NCBI RefSeq assembly: GCF_002554795.1
Contig: NZ_PDEQ01000006.1
Location: forward strand, 124,001 to 188,000
Source: Longibacter salinarum
GTDB lineage: Bacteria > Bacteroidota > Rhodothermia > Rhodothermales > Salinibacteraceae
Length of the DNA: 64,000 nucleotides
Reading direction: 5' to 3'
The notes below the pieces were generated by a model, which saw nothing but the letters and a program-made list of their open reading frames with translations, was not told the DNA's origin and searched no databases. Positions 25,533-35,110 of this stretch are shown here, one piece after another. A program made the position numbers and the translations under genes. The first letter of the stretch is position 1; every line of letters starts with the position of its first letter.

Positions 25533-28067
25533 ATGCGATTTCGCTCCCTCCTCCTCGTTCTAGCGATTCTGCTCTGGGTCGTACCGGCAGAAGCGCAAGT
25601 CCCCAACGGAGGACTGCAGAGTTCGCCCGGCGCACAGGCGTCGACGTTTATCATCGACAACATCCGGGTCGAAGGCGTCGAGGACCAGCAGACGCAAACG
25701 TTCATCTCGCAAACGAGCGGACTTGCTCGTGGGATGGAGGTTCAGATGCCAGCAGGGCAAAGGATTGCCGACGCGATCCGATCCATCTATGACCTGCAAC
25801 TCTTCTCGGACGTCCGTATCTACCGAGAATCAACGACCGGCCGGAACGTAGATCTCGTCATCGAAGTGACGCCGGAGCCCCGCCTTGGGCGATACAACTT
25901 CACCGGAATCAAAGGTCGTCACGAAGACGATTTGCGAGAAAAAATAACGCTCCTTTCTGGACGTCCGGTGCGTCCGTCGGATACGGAACGCGCGAAGCAA
26001 CAGATCAAGGCCTTTTACGCTGAGAAAGGGTATCTCCGGACGGAGGTCGATATTGAGAAAACGACGACGGCGGACAATCGCGTAAACCTTACGTTTAAGG
26101 TTGATCGCCGCGAGAAAGTCGAGGTCGAGACGATCGATTTCGTTGGTAACGAAATGTTCGATGATGGCGATCTCCGAGGCGCGATGGACGAAACCAAGGA
26201 GAACCGCTGGTGGCGCTTCTGGAAAGGGGAGAAGTTTAAAGAGAACGCGTACGAGGACGATCTCGAAAGTGTCGTTGATTACTACAACGCGCGAGGATAT
26301 TACGACGCCCGGATCGTTAGCGACTCCGTCTACTACAGCAGTGAGGACGGGATCGGCATTCGGGTAGAGGTTCAGGAGGGGCAGAAGTATTACGTCCGAA
26401 ACATCGACTGGGAAGGGAATACCATCTTCCCTGACCGGACCCTTACGGAGCGTCTCGGACTGGAGGAGGATGAGCCGTGGAATGGAAAGCGACTGGAGGA
26501 AAATCTTCTCGGAAACCGGGAGGGAAGCGACGTGATGGGGCTCTACATGGATCAGGGCTACATGCGCGCCAACATCCAGCCGACCGTCCGGGTTGTCGGT
26601 GATGACTCCCTCGACATCACGTTTGATGTGCGGGAGGGCGAGATCTATAACTTCGGTGACATCCAGATCACGGGCAACAACAAGACGAAGAGTCATGTCA
26701 TCCGTCGTGAGCTGTACACGGTGCCGGGGCAGCGTTTCAGCCGAAGCGCGATTCAGGAGTCGATTCGTCGTCTCATGCAGCTGAAGTACTTCAGTCAGGA
26801 ATCGCTGGCAGCGGGTCCAGACGTACGAGTTGACGAGCAAGACAAGCAGGCAAATCTGACCTACAACGTCGAGGAGGTCGGAAGCGACCAGGTGGAGCTG
26901 TCCGGAACATATGGGCGCCAGCTGGGGCTTATCCTGCAGCTCGGGTTCCAGTTCAACAACTTCTCGATTCAGAATCTCTTCAACGGTGATGCCTGGCGCC
27001 CGCTGCCGACCGGCGACGGGCAGAAACTCGGCGTGAATGTGCGCACGAACGGTACGTTCTACCAGAGCTATTCGCTGTCCTTCACCGAGCCATGGTTCCG
27101 CGGCCGCCCTACGCCTCTCGGTGGGTCGATCTCGTACTCGCGCTTCAGCAACACACCCAGCCAGTTCCGCTTTCAGCAGCAGGACCGCACGGAGGTCGGC
27201 GACGGCCGGTTCACGCGAGTCAGCGGGTCCGTCTTTTACGAGCGGCGTCTCGGTTGGCCGGACGACAAATTCAGCACGGGCACGACGCTCGGTTTCCAGC
27301 TATACAACAACGTGCAGCGCTACCGCTCCTCCACCGATCCTAGTGCGGAGCCGGTGAATCGCGGCCTGATTTCGTCGGTGCCGCCTGGGCGAAACCAGCT
27401 GGTGACGATTCGCCAGTCGCTGACACGCAACTCTCAGGACAACCCGCTCTTCCCACGAAGTGGCTCCAAAATGGAGCTCTCGCTCGAGGTGGCCCCGCCG
27501 ATTGGTGATTTGCAGCAGTACCACAAGTGGCGCCTGAATACGCGCTGGAATCTACCGATGGGCAATAAATTCTCGCTTGGCATCGGAACCGACTTCGGAT
27601 ACATCGGCTCCCTGACCGGCGAAGATGTTGGCTTCGAGCGCTTTGAGGTTGGCGGGACGCCCTTCGACTACAGCGGCTATAATTACGGGACGGATCCTGT
27701 CTTCGTCCGTGGTTTCCCGGCCCGCGTCATCGGCCCGCGTGCCAACGACGGACAGATTCCGATCGGCGGTACGGTGCTGAATAAGTATACGGCCGAATTC
27801 CGTTGGAAAGCCGTCGAGTCGCAGCAGCTGCAGGCCCAGCCGTACCTATTCGCCGATGCGGCAAATACGTGGATCGGGTTTGATAGCTACAATCCGAGCG
27901 AGCTATACCGAGCTGCTGGTGTAGGACTCAAGATCTTCCTACCGATTGTCGGAATGATCGAAGTCAACTACGGCTACAACTTCGATAGCTACGTTCCGCT
28001 AGAGGCAAACGACGACGGCGTGTCGGACTGGACGTTCCAGTTCTCTCTCGGCCGAGGATTTAACTAG
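25533..28067 (+). CDS. bamA: Outer-membrane protein assembly factor BamA
   Basis: 844 residues from the ATG at 25533, chosen because MRFRSLLLVLAILLWVV...AEA is a standard signal peptide; an in-frame ATG at 25452 would spoil it. Five POTRA domains follow (about 45-440), for example VDLVIEVTPEPRLGRYNFTG and NLTFKVDRREKVEVETIDFV, and then a 16-strand Omp85 barrel with the conserved FVRGFP loop at about 725. BamA inserts beta-barrel proteins into the outer membrane. It is followed by two ompH genes that encode periplasmic chaperones for its clients. The last residue is Asn after Phe (GRGFN), a small departure from the usual terminal aromatic. Confidence 0.96.
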   Translation: MRFRSLLLVLAILLWVVPAEAQVPNGGLQSSPGAQASTFIIDNIRVEGVEDQQTQTFISQTSGLARGMEVQMPAGQRIADAIRSIYDLQLFSDVRIYRESTTGRNVDLVIEVTPEPRLGRYNFTGIKGRHEDDLREKITLLSGRPVRPSDTERAKQQIKAFYAEKGYLRTEVDIEKTTTADNRVNLTFKVDRREKVEVETIDFVGNEMFDDGDLRGAMDETKENRWWRFWKGEKFKENAYEDDLESVVDYYNARGYYDARIVSDSVYYSSEDGIGIRVEVQEGQKYYVRNIDWEGNTIFPDRTLTERLGLEEDEPWNGKRLEENLLGNREGSDVMGLYMDQGYMRANIQPTVRVVGDDSLDITFDVREGEIYNFGDIQITGNNKTKSHVIRRELYTVPGQRFSRSAIQESIRRLMQLKYFSQESLAAGPDVRVDEQDKQANLTYNVEEVGSDQVELSGTYGRQLGLILQLGFQFNNFSIQNLFNGDAWRPLPTGDGQKLGVNVRTNGTFYQSYSLSFTEPWFRGRPTPLGGSISYSRFSNTPSQFRFQQQDRTEVGDGRFTRVSGSVFYERRLGWPDDKFSTGTTLGFQLYNNVQRYRSSTDPSAEPVNRGLISSVPPGRNQLVTIRQSLTRNSQDNPLFPRSGSKMELSLEVAPPIGDLQQYHKWRLNTRWNLPMGNKFSLGIGTDFGYIGSLTGEDVGFERFEVGGTPFDYSGYNYGTDPVFVRGFPARVIGPRANDGQIPIGGTVLNKYTAEFRWKAVESQQLQAQPYLFADAANTWIGFDSYNPSELYRAAGVGLKIFLPIVGMIEVNYGYNFDSYVPLEANDDGVSDWTFQFSLGRGFN

Positions 28068-28112
28068 CAGAACGCCTTCCGGGTCTCGCCTTGAGCTGTT
28101 TCTTGCGCTCTG

Positions 28113-28856
28113 TTGCCGCTGGGGCGAGTCTCCGCCCGATGTTCTCCATTGACTTGCACAACCCGCACCGTGCCTGATTTCCGACCTCGTCGATGTCTAG
28201 CGCGCCCTCGTACGAGCGGTACACGCCAGAGCTCGAACGGGGGCTCGATCCAGGCACGTGCTCTGTGCGTATGTCTCGTTCTACTTCTGACCACCGCCCT
28301 CATCCCGTCGTCTGTTCAAGCGCAGCAGAAGATTGGGCATATCGATTCCCAGTACATTCTTGATCGACTGCCTGAATACAAGACTGTTCAGCAGAAGCTT
28401 GATCAGGTCGAGCAGCAGTGGCGAGCAGAGATAGAAGAGGCTCGGAACCGTGTCGAAGAACTGCGTCAAGAGTTCCAGGCGCGCGAGCTCCTCTACACGG
28501 ACGAAGAGCGAGCAGAGCGACAGAAGGAGATTGACGAAGCGCGTCGTGAAGTAGAAGCGCTACGACAGCGCTACTTCGGGCCAAATGGTGAGCTGTTTGC
28601 TCGCCAACGCGAGCTGATGCGACCGATTCAAGAACGCATTCTGGTCGCCGTCGAAGAAGTCGCTACGAGCGACGGATACGATTACGTTCTGGACCAAAGT
28701 GGCGACGTCCTCTTCATGTTTACGCGAGAACAGAACGATTTGAGCGACGCCGTCCTGCGAGAGCTGGGCGTCGATGTCGATCGCCAGCAGAACAACGCTG
28801 CACCGGCGAACGGGACGCAGCCGCAAGGGAACAGTCCCGGGCGTCGCAACAACTAG
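28113..28856 (+). CDS. OmpH/Skp-family periplasmic chaperone (first copy)
   Basis: Up to 247 residues. The export signal is RALCVCLVLLLTTALIPSS ending VQAQ, then KIGHIDSQYILDRLPEYK, the typical start of mature OmpH, a long charged coiled coil (about 95-165), and the C-terminal beta part with YDYVLDQSGDVLFM. Skp forms trimers that hold unfolded outer-membrane proteins for BamA. The start is uncertain: the ATG at 28113 gives 50 residues before the hydrophobic core, and a GTG at 28170 or a TTG nearby may be used. It lies 45 bp behind bamA and is followed by a second ompH. Confidence 0.88.
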   Translation: MPLGRVSARCSPLTCTTRTVPDFRPRRCLARPRTSGTRQSSNGGSIQARALCVCLVLLLTTALIPSSVQAQQKIGHIDSQYILDRLPEYKTVQQKLDQVEQQWRAEIEEARNRVEELRQEFQARELLYTDEERAERQKEIDEARREVEALRQRYFGPNGELFARQRELMRPIQERILVAVEEVATSDGYDYVLDQSGDVLFMFTREQNDLSDAVLRELGVDVDRQQNNAAPANGTQPQGNSPGRRNN

Positions 28857-29005
28857 AGACGGTCCTTTTCCAATGAGACCGCGCACATTATTGTGCATTG
28901 TCCGCGCTGAGTCCGCTCCGTGTGAAGAATACGAGCCCGGATACGAAACTCAACCGGACCTCCGTTTCACCCCTGATCGTACTTACGAGAATCGACTGAC
29001 TAATC

Positions 29006-29587
29006 ATGATCCGACGACTACAAACGCTTGCCCTGTTTCTTCTGGTAGGCGGACTTCTGCTTGCCGCTCCAGCGCAGGCACAAAAGATCGGCTACACGAA
29101 TCAGCAGCTGATCCTGGTCAACATGCCGGAATACGCCAACGTGCAGCAGCAGTTGCAGCAGGAGGCCCAGCAACAGCAGCAGCAGCTGCAGCAGGAGCAG
29201 CAGCAGTTTCAGCAGCGTCTACAGACGTACCAGCGCCAGCAGTCGCTACTGGCTGACTCCGTAAAGGCTCGCCGAGAGAATGAGCTGCGTCAGCAACAGC
29301 AGGAGCTCCAGCGTTCGGCCGCTCAGCGCGAGCAGCAGCTTGCTCAGCGCGAACAGGAGCTTATGCAGCCGCTTCTCGAAGAACTACAAACGGCCATTGG
29401 CGATGTCTCCGAGCAGCAGAATATTGACATCGTGATGCGGACGGAAGCCCTTCTCTACGTCTCTGAAAATACAGAGTCGGCCGTTGACATCACCGTTGAC
29501 GTCGCGCGACAGCTCGGCATTGAAGTGCCGGAAGGCGATGCGCAGCCGGAGCCGACGGTCGACATGGAGGGTCCGGATACGCCGTAG
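29006..29587 (+). CDS. OmpH/Skp-family periplasmic chaperone (second copy), Gln-rich
   Basis: 193 residues. Signal peptide MIRRLQTLALFLLVGGLLL ending AQAQ, then KIGYTNQQLILVNMPEYANV, then a coiled coil in which roughly every second residue is Gln between about 46 and 125, then the closing beta part IDIVMRTEALLYV. Role as for the first copy: periplasmic chaperone for outer-membrane proteins. The two copies are clearly paralogous in the LVNMPEY/LDRLPEY segment. The Gln-rich coil, where most Skp proteins have Lys and Glu, is unusual. A terminator follows at 29672. Confidence 0.9.
   Translation: MIRRLQTLALFLLVGGLLLAAPAQAQKIGYTNQQLILVNMPEYANVQQQLQQEAQQQQQQLQQEQQQFQQRLQTYQRQQSLLADSVKARRENELRQQQQELQRSAAQREQQLAQREQELMQPLLEELQTAIGDVSEQQNIDIVMRTEALLYVSENTESAVDITVDVARQLGIEVPEGDAQPEPTVDMEGPDTP
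29143..29216 (+). repeat. CAG-rich triplet tract inside ompH
   Basis: About 24 codons, mostly CAG with CAA, GAG and CTG/TTG between them. They encode the Gln-rich coiled coil of the second OmpH. Such a tract can change length by slippage in steps of whole codons. Confidence 0.75.
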
Positions 29588-29671
29588 TCCTGTAGCACGA
29601 GGTCGGGATGTCCGTCGGATCATGACGTGATCGGGCGTTTCCCCCGACATCGTATATTGCATGACGCCGGA

Positions 29672-29711
29672 GCGCGGGTTCCTTACCGGGGAGCCCGCGC
29701 TTCGTGTTTTC
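29672..29711 (+). terminator. Terminator after the bamA-ompH-ompH genes
   Basis: GCGCGGGTTCC (29672-29682) pairs with GGGAGCCCGCGC (29689-29700) with one bulge or mismatch, followed by TTCGTGTTTT. It is 85 bp after the second ompH stop and before panB. Confidence 0.65.
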
Positions 29712-29878
29712 TGTCGTGTTGGGCGGAACGCGTTCTCGCAGAACGCTCGCATGGCCGGGATGGAGAGCCGACAGATTCTGCATGCGCATTTGGGGGCAGT
29801 CGAGATCTTTCGTACGTTACACCGCCCCGCTTACTCCTGCCACCCCGTTCCTCGCCTCGATCGCGTAAAGCAGAAACC

Positions 29879-30712
29879 ATGAGTACCCAGACGACGCCTC
29901 CAAATCCCTCCGACGTCCCTCGCGTCACGACAAAGACGCTGCAAGAAATGAAGTCGGCCGATATCCCGATCGCGATGCTCACAGCATACGATTTCACGTC
30001 GGCTCGTCTACTCGACCAGGCGGGTGTTGATGTCCTGCTAGTGGGTGACTCCGCGTCGAATGTCATGGCGGGCAATGAGACGACACTGCCCATGACGCTC
30101 GACCATATGATTTATCACGCTCAGTGCGTGGTGAATGCCATCGAGCGAGCCCTCGTCGTCGTTGACCTTCCGTTTGGAACGTACCAGGGCAACTCGAGAG
30201 AGGCGCTCGTGTCCGCCATCCGTGTGATGAAAGAGGCAGGTGCTCACGGCGTGAAGCTGGAGGGTGGACACGTCATAGCCGATACGATCGAGCGAATCGT
30301 GACAGCGGGGATTCCGGTGATGGGACATCTCGGCCTCACGCCGCAGAGCATTTACAATTTCGGTTCGTACAAAGTCCGGGCCCAGGAAGAGGAAGAAGCC
30401 GAGCAGTTGCTGGCAGACGCGAAGCGATTAGAGGAGGCCGGATGCTTTGCTCTCGTGCTGGAAAAAATCCCGGCCGGTCTCGCTACGAAGGTGACGGAGT
30501 CGATCGACATTCCCGTCATCGGTATTGGTGCGGGAAGTGGGACGGACGGTCAGGTCCTCGTCATGCACGATGCTCTCGGGCTTACCACGGACTTTAATCC
30601 GCGATTTGTGAGACGCTACGCGCGCTTAGACGAGGAAATCAAAGGTGCTGTTGGGCGGTATATCGAAGATGTCCGTAGTCGCGACTTTCCGAGTGAAGAC
30701 GAAAGCTACTGA
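29879..30712 (+). CDS. panB: 3-Methyl-2-oxobutanoate hydroxymethyltransferase
   Basis: 277 residues from the ATG at 29879; the frame is open 84 codons further up, but that part crosses the terminator. PanB transfers a hydroxymethyl group from methylene-tetrahydrofolate to ketoisovalerate, the first step to pantothenate and coenzyme A. Marks: [32 protein letters not shown] with the Mg ligand Asp, [31 protein letters not shown] and [18 protein letters not shown]. panC is not adjacent. Confidence 0.97.
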   Translation: MSTQTTPPNPSDVPRVTTKTLQEMKSADIPIAMLTAYDFTSARLLDQAGVDVLLVGDSASNVMAGNETTLPMTLDHMIYHAQCVVNAIERALVVVDLPFGTYQGNSREALVSAIRVMKEAGAHGVKLEGGHVIADTIERIVTAGIPVMGHLGLTPQSIYNFGSYKVRAQEEEEAEQLLADAKRLEEAGCFALVLEKIPAGLATKVTESIDIPVIGIGAGSGTDGQVLVMHDALGLTTDFNPRFVRRYARLDEEIKGAVGRYIEDVRSRDFPSEDESY

Positions 30713-30777
30713 CCTACTGTCGAGATTTGACTGTAGGAATCGACTTCTGAATGAGATTCTTCTTTTGATCTATCTGC

Positions 30778-31581
30778 ATGTCTTCAACCGATTCAACCCC
30801 CGATCGCCCATTCATTCTCATCTGCAACGACGACGGGATTGATGCTCCCGGAATCCAGGCGCTGGCCACGGCCCTCGATGGGCATGGTGATCTCTGCGTC
30901 GTCGCTCCCGAGCGGGAGCAGAGCGCCGTGGGTCACGCCATTACCGTACGCGATCCGGTGCGTGCGCACAGGTATGAGTTCGAGGTGCCTTCCGGCCCGA
31001 TTCCGGCCTGGGCGGTAAGTGGGACACCGGCAGACTGCATCAAGCTGGCGACGCACCAACTGCTGGACCGACGTCCGGATGTTGTCGTGAGCGGAATCAA
31101 TCGCGGGCCGAATACGGCGGTTAACATTCTTTATTCCGGAACCGTGAGTGCGGCTACGGAAGCTGCCATTCTCGGATTCGACGCGGTTGCGGTGTCCCTG
31201 TGCTCGTTCACTCGAGACGAATACGAAGCCGCAGGTCGATTTGCCGAACAGATTGTTGACCGCGTGTTAGCCGGTGGCTTGCCGCCCGGCGTACTCCTAA
31301 ATGTGAACGTGCCCGCTTACGAGAAGAGCGAAATTAAGGGAATCCGGGTGACCCGCCAGGCACGGTCGCGTTGGGAAGAGAGCTTCGAGGCGCGCGTCGA
31401 CCCGTTCGACCGGCCCTACTACTGGATAGCCGGCAAATTCGTGAACCTGGACGATGGAGACGAGACCGATCTAGAGGCGATTGAAAATGGGTACGTGTCG
31501 GTCACGCCAATCCAGTTTGATCTCACTGCCTACGAGCACCTGAAATCCATTCGCGACTGGCAGTGGAACGGGGAAGAGTAA
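30778..31581 (+). CDS. surE: 5'-Nucleotidase SurE
   Basis: 267 residues. The metal-binding [12 protein letters not shown] at about 14-25, [13 protein letters not shown], the AVSGTPADC segment and [27 protein letters not shown] (shown in family order) are complete. SurE removes phosphate from nucleoside 5'- and 3'-monophosphates in the cytoplasm and may act in stationary-phase survival. It lies 65 bp after panB on the same strand and converges on the MscS gene, 35 bp away, with a 12-bp palindrome CGGATATATCCG (31590-31601) between them. Confidence 0.95.
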   Translation: MSSTDSTPDRPFILICNDDGIDAPGIQALATALDGHGDLCVVAPEREQSAVGHAITVRDPVRAHRYEFEVPSGPIPAWAVSGTPADCIKLATHQLLDRRPDVVVSGINRGPNTAVNILYSGTVSAATEAAILGFDAVAVSLCSFTRDEYEAAGRFAEQIVDRVLAGGLPPGVLLNVNVPAYEKSEIKGIRVTRQARSRWEESFEARVDPFDRPYYWIAGKFVNLDDGDETDLEAIENGYVSVTPIQFDLTAYEHLKSIRDWQWNGEE

Positions 31582-31616
31582 GGACAATGCGGATATATCC
31601 GATCGATGTCCGGCCG

Positions 31617-32753
31617 TCATGCATCCGGCTCTTCAGCTGAAGGATTGGTCGACGTCCCGTTCTCCTGTTTGTTGAATAGCGTGCTATCGTGGAGGCCGCG
31701 AGCTTCGTCGAGGAAGAGCTGGCGATGGGGGAACGGAATCTCGATATCCGCCTCTCGTAGGGCTTCGCGAACCTTTTCGGTGTACTCCCATCGCATCGGA
31801 ACCTCTTCGCTGGGTTCGCGGATGAAGAAGCGGAGTGTCATGGTGACGGCCGAGTCCGCCATCCCCGTAACGACGACAGAGGGCTCGGGCCGCGTCAGAA
31901 TGCGGTCGTCATCCTCCAGAATTGGAAGCACGGCCTCACGAGCCTCTTGCGGATACTCTTTGTACGCGATCCCGAACTCGATGTCGATCCGGAGCGTGTT
32001 CTGCTTCGTGTGGTTGACGACCTCCTGTGTTATCATCTCCGTGTTCGGTAGGACGAGCACCTCGTTCCGGACGCTTCGGATACGCGTAGAGCGGAGCGTG
32101 ATTTCGTGAACCTGGCCGTAGTGATCTTTGATCACGATGTAGTCGCCCACCTTGAACGGCTTATCCATGAGGATCGTGACACCGGCGATGAAGTTTTCGA
32201 GGGAGTCACGTGCGGCAAAACCGACGGCGATACCGGCAATCGAAAGACCCGCTACGAGGGCCGTCACATTCACGCCGAGCGAACTCAAGACCATCGCGAT
32301 GATGAACGTGATCGCGATGACGCGAAATGATTTCATGAGCAGGCCCTGAACGCCTGCATCAATTCTACTACTGTGGTCGAAGATGCGCGCCAGCGCGCGA
32401 TCAACGAGTCGGTAGATCGTGAACAAGATGACGAGGTAGAGAAGCGCCTCGACCACGTTGGCAAGAATGTTTCCTCCCGCGACGATAGCGCCTTCGTAAA
32501 CGAGTTTCTCGATCGCCTGCCAGTCGCCCGCACGAGCATAGCGGATCACGTCAATGACGAACTCGCCAAAGTCCTGAGCCAGATTCGTTGCCTGATCCAT
32601 CGGGTTGGAATCGGCCGAATCAGCGACTGCGGACGAATCCGTTGGTGCTGAATCGTTGGATCCGCTGGAGAAGGGCGTGAAGATCCCTCGATTGAAAAAT
32701 GACGGCACGGACGTCGAGTCGGCAGCGGCCGTATCGGCAGATTGAGGCAACAT
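31617..32753 (-). CDS. MscS-family mechanosensitive ion channel
   Basis: 378 residues. A Ser/Ala/Asp-rich N-terminal stretch of about 80 residues is followed by three membrane helices (about 92-115, 140-160, 165-190). The pore helix reads VAGLSIAGIAVGFAARD with the Gly/Ala pattern of MscS, then the conserved beta domain FKVGDYIVI, the RSTRIRSVRNEVLVLPNTE segment and the alpha/beta C-terminal domain. The channel opens under membrane tension and releases solutes on hypo-osmotic shock. The long soluble ends are extensions beyond E. coli MscS (286 residues). Operon partners are not evident; folD lies 79 bp upstream on the same strand. Confidence 0.93.
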   Translation of the reverse strand: MLPQSADTAAADSTSVPSFFNRGIFTPFSSGSNDSAPTDSSAVADSADSNPMDQATNLAQDFGEFVIDVIRYARAGDWQAIEKLVYEGAIVAGGNILANVVEALLYLVILFTIYRLVDRALARIFDHSSRIDAGVQGLLMKSFRVIAITFIIAMVLSSLGVNVTALVAGLSIAGIAVGFAARDSLENFIAGVTILMDKPFKVGDYIVIKDHYGQVHEITLRSTRIRSVRNEVLVLPNTEMITQEVVNHTKQNTLRIDIEFGIAYKEYPQEAREAVLPILEDDDRILTRPEPSVVVTGMADSAVTMTLRFFIREPSEEVPMRWEYTEKVREALREADIEIPFPHRQLFLDEARGLHDSTLFNKQENGTSTNPSAEEPDA

Positions 32754-32832
32754 AGACGACTAGAACGGTTTGGGAAGCAGGCGCAGCGGATACGTCCGAG
32801 TACGCTCCGACGGGATTGAGAGAAGAGCCGCG

Positions 32833-33720
32833 TTACGGAGCCACAACGTCAGCATGACGACGGGCTGCGTTCATCGTGTTTTTTAGCAACATGGCACGCG
32901 TCATCAAGCCGACACCGCCAGGAACTGGTGTGATCCATGAGGCCTTCTCCCGAACGCCCTCGAAATCGATGTCTCCGGCGAGCCGGTATCCCTTGTCTCG
33001 GGACTCATCGTCCACACGATTGATGCCCACGTCGACGACGACAGCGCCTTCCTTGACCATGTCAGCTGTGATGAAATTGGCTCGCCCGACGGCGGCAACG
33101 AGTAGATCAGCCTCGCGGGTGTGTGCTGCAAGATTGCGGGTCCGGCTATGGCATACGGTGACCGTCGCATTGATGTCCCGTTGCATCAACAGGGCCGCCA
33201 GTGGTTTGCCGACGATGTTCGAGCGGCCAACGATCACAGCACGCATTCCTTCTGTCTCAATCTTCGAGCGCTTTAGCATTTCCACGATGCCAAATGGCGT
33301 CGCGGGGATGAACGACGGGGCACCGATGAGGAGACGTCCAAGATTCTCCGGATGAAACCCGTCGACATCCTTCTCTGGATCGATGGCGTCAATCACCGAG
33401 CGATCATCGATGTGATCGGGGAGAGGAAGCTGGACGAGAATGCCGTCGACGCTTGGATCGGTATTCAGTCGATCCACGACCCCGAGCAGGTCGGCTTCGG
33501 AAATGTCGTCGTCGAATCGGAGGGTCTCACTGTCGATGCCGGCCTCGCGGGCGTCCTTTTCCTTCCCGCGGACATATGCTTCCGATGCCGGGTTCGAGCC
33601 GATCAAGACGACGCGGAGGCAGGGTGGGCGTTGTCCGCTGTCGGTCCAGGCTTGGACTTCAGCAGCAACGTCATTGCGAACGGATTGGGCGAGCTCTTTT
33701 CCGTTGAGAATCTGGGCCAC
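32833..33720 (-). CDS. folD: Bifunctional methylenetetrahydrofolate dehydrogenase/cyclohydrolase
   Basis: 295 residues, normal length. Catalytic SEAYVRGKEKDAREAGI with the key Lys, DGILVQLPLPDHID, PEKDVDGFHPEN, the NADP-binding GRSNIVGKPLAALLM, TVCHSRT and the closing TPVPGGVGLMTRAML are all visible. FolD interconverts methylene-, methenyl- and formyl-tetrahydrofolate; PanB, 2 kb away, uses methylene-tetrahydrofolate. The gene diverges from the aspartokinase gene; the 320 bp between hold both promoters and no recognisable gene. Confidence 0.97.
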   Translation of the reverse strand: MAQILNGKELAQSVRNDVAAEVQAWTDSGQRPPCLRVVLIGSNPASEAYVRGKEKDAREAGIDSETLRFDDDISEADLLGVVDRLNTDPSVDGILVQLPLPDHIDDRSVIDAIDPEKDVDGFHPENLGRLLIGAPSFIPATPFGIVEMLKRSKIETEGMRAVIVGRSNIVGKPLAALLMQRDINATVTVCHSRTRNLAAHTREADLLVAAVGRANFITADMVKEGAVVVDVGINRVDDESRDKGYRLAGDIDFEGVREKASWITPVPGGVGLMTRAMLLKNTMNAARRHADVVAP

Positions 33721-34044
33721 GGGAGGAGAAAGCGGTGAGGATGGGACGGTGGAGGAGAATACACTCTACACCATACAAAAAGCTATCCCCGTGTGAAACG
33801 TCTCCTCCCCGTAGAGATGCGAAAAGTGATTGAGGAGGGCCCTTTTTCGACGTGGTAATGGGTCGAAATGAACGGGCTACGTACCGCTTGATCTAGATGC
33901 CCGGATCGTTTCGAGGACAGCAGGTGAACCCGGGACCGCAAACGGAACGTTCTTCGTCGGCGCTGGGTAGCAACGCGTCCAGTCGAAAACGGGCCGGGCC
34001 GCCCCGATTTCGCTCACGTCGCCTCCTGCCACCGCGCTTATCGC

Positions 34045-35064
34045 ATGTCCACCGCTGCTTCGCCGTCGCCGATCTCGCCGTCCTCCTGGTCTAATGTCCC
34101 TCTTGCCGCTCGTCCAGTGGCCGTGTTGAAGTTCGGAGGCTCATCCGTCGGCTCGCCCGAAACGTTCTCCACCGTGGTGGATGTGGTATCTGAGTCGGTA
34201 AAGCACGGTCCCATCGTCGTCATTGCCTCTGCGCTCGCGCGGGTCACGCGACTTCTCTCGGGTGCCCTCGAAAACTTTACCACGCATCATCACGACGAAG
34301 GCGTCGTCGATGAATTGGTCGATACGCTCCGACGGCGTCATCTCGATCACGCCGAGGCGGCGCTGCGATCTGACTCTCTCGAAGCGTATCGACTCATCCT
34401 GGACGATCATCTGTCTCGCCTTCGAACCGTTTTCGGGCGCGTCCGGGAGGAAGGGTTTTCTCCAGCGCTGCGGGACTCCGTGCTTGCGGCCGGAGAGCAG
34501 ATGTCGGTTCCGATTCTCACCCTTGCTCTACAGGACGCAGGATATCTCGCACCCCATTGCGACGCCACGCAACTTGTGGTTACAGACGACGCGTTCGGTG
34601 GAGCCAATGTTCAACTCACCGATTCAGCCGATCGCATCCGGCGCTGGTATGGCGGGCTCGACGAAAAGGCTATCCCAGTCGTAGCAGGATTCATCGGTGC
34701 GACACGAGCCGGGACAATCACGACCCTCGGGTTCGAAGGGAGCGACTATTCGGCCGCGCTTTTCGCCGCGATTCTTGAGGCCGGTGCGCTCACCCGATAC
34801 ACGGATGTCAACGGCCTATACACGTCGGACCCAAACACGGACGCGAACGCGGAACGCCTCGACCGGATCGACATGGAAGAGGCCTACGCGCGAACGGAGT
34901 CCGGTGCTCTCGGCATGCACCCCAAAACGCTCCGTCCACTCGTGCACGCAGGTATTCCGATGCAGGTTCGATCGATCTTGCGCCCGCAGGCGCGTGGTAC
35001 CTGCATCCTCCCGACCGGCGTCGACCTTTCCGTGATCGTACCTCCAGTGCCAGCGGCCGACTGA
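34045..35064 (+). CDS. Aspartokinase, catalytic domain only
   Basis: 339 residues, where usual aspartokinases have about 400-460. The kinase domain is complete: VLKFGGSSVGS at about 27-37, VLAAGEQMSVP, VVAGFIGATRAGTITTLGFEGSDYSAALFA (in parts), RYTDVNGLYTSDP and MHPKTLRPLVHAGIPMQVR. The protein ends just after RGTCILPTG, so the two C-terminal ACT domains that bind lysine or threonine are missing. It phosphorylates aspartate, the first step to lysine, methionine, threonine and diaminopimelate. asd, the next enzyme, follows after 46 bp on the same strand, so the two are surely co-transcribed. Loss of ACT domains suggests no allosteric feedback, or control by a separate protein. Confidence 0.92.
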   Translation: MSTAASPSPISPSSWSNVPLAARPVAVLKFGGSSVGSPETFSTVVDVVSESVKHGPIVVIASALARVTRLLSGALENFTTHHHDEGVVDELVDTLRRRHLDHAEAALRSDSLEAYRLILDDHLSRLRTVFGRVREEGFSPALRDSVLAAGEQMSVPILTLALQDAGYLAPHCDATQLVVTDDAFGGANVQLTDSADRIRRWYGGLDEKAIPVVAGFIGATRAGTITTLGFEGSDYSAALFAAILEAGALTRYTDVNGLYTSDPNTDANAERLDRIDMEEAYARTESGALGMHPKTLRPLVHAGIPMQVRSILRPQARGTCILPTGVDLSVIVPPVPAAD

Positions 35065-35110
35065 CCCTCGACCGGACGGCCCTTTTCCCCAGACCTATTC
35101 CTTCTGCCTC

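Noticed and set aside
25830-26840. 336-codon minus-strand frame opposite bamA
   Set aside because: Lies wholly inside bamA POTRA coding sequence and shows no protein features of its own.
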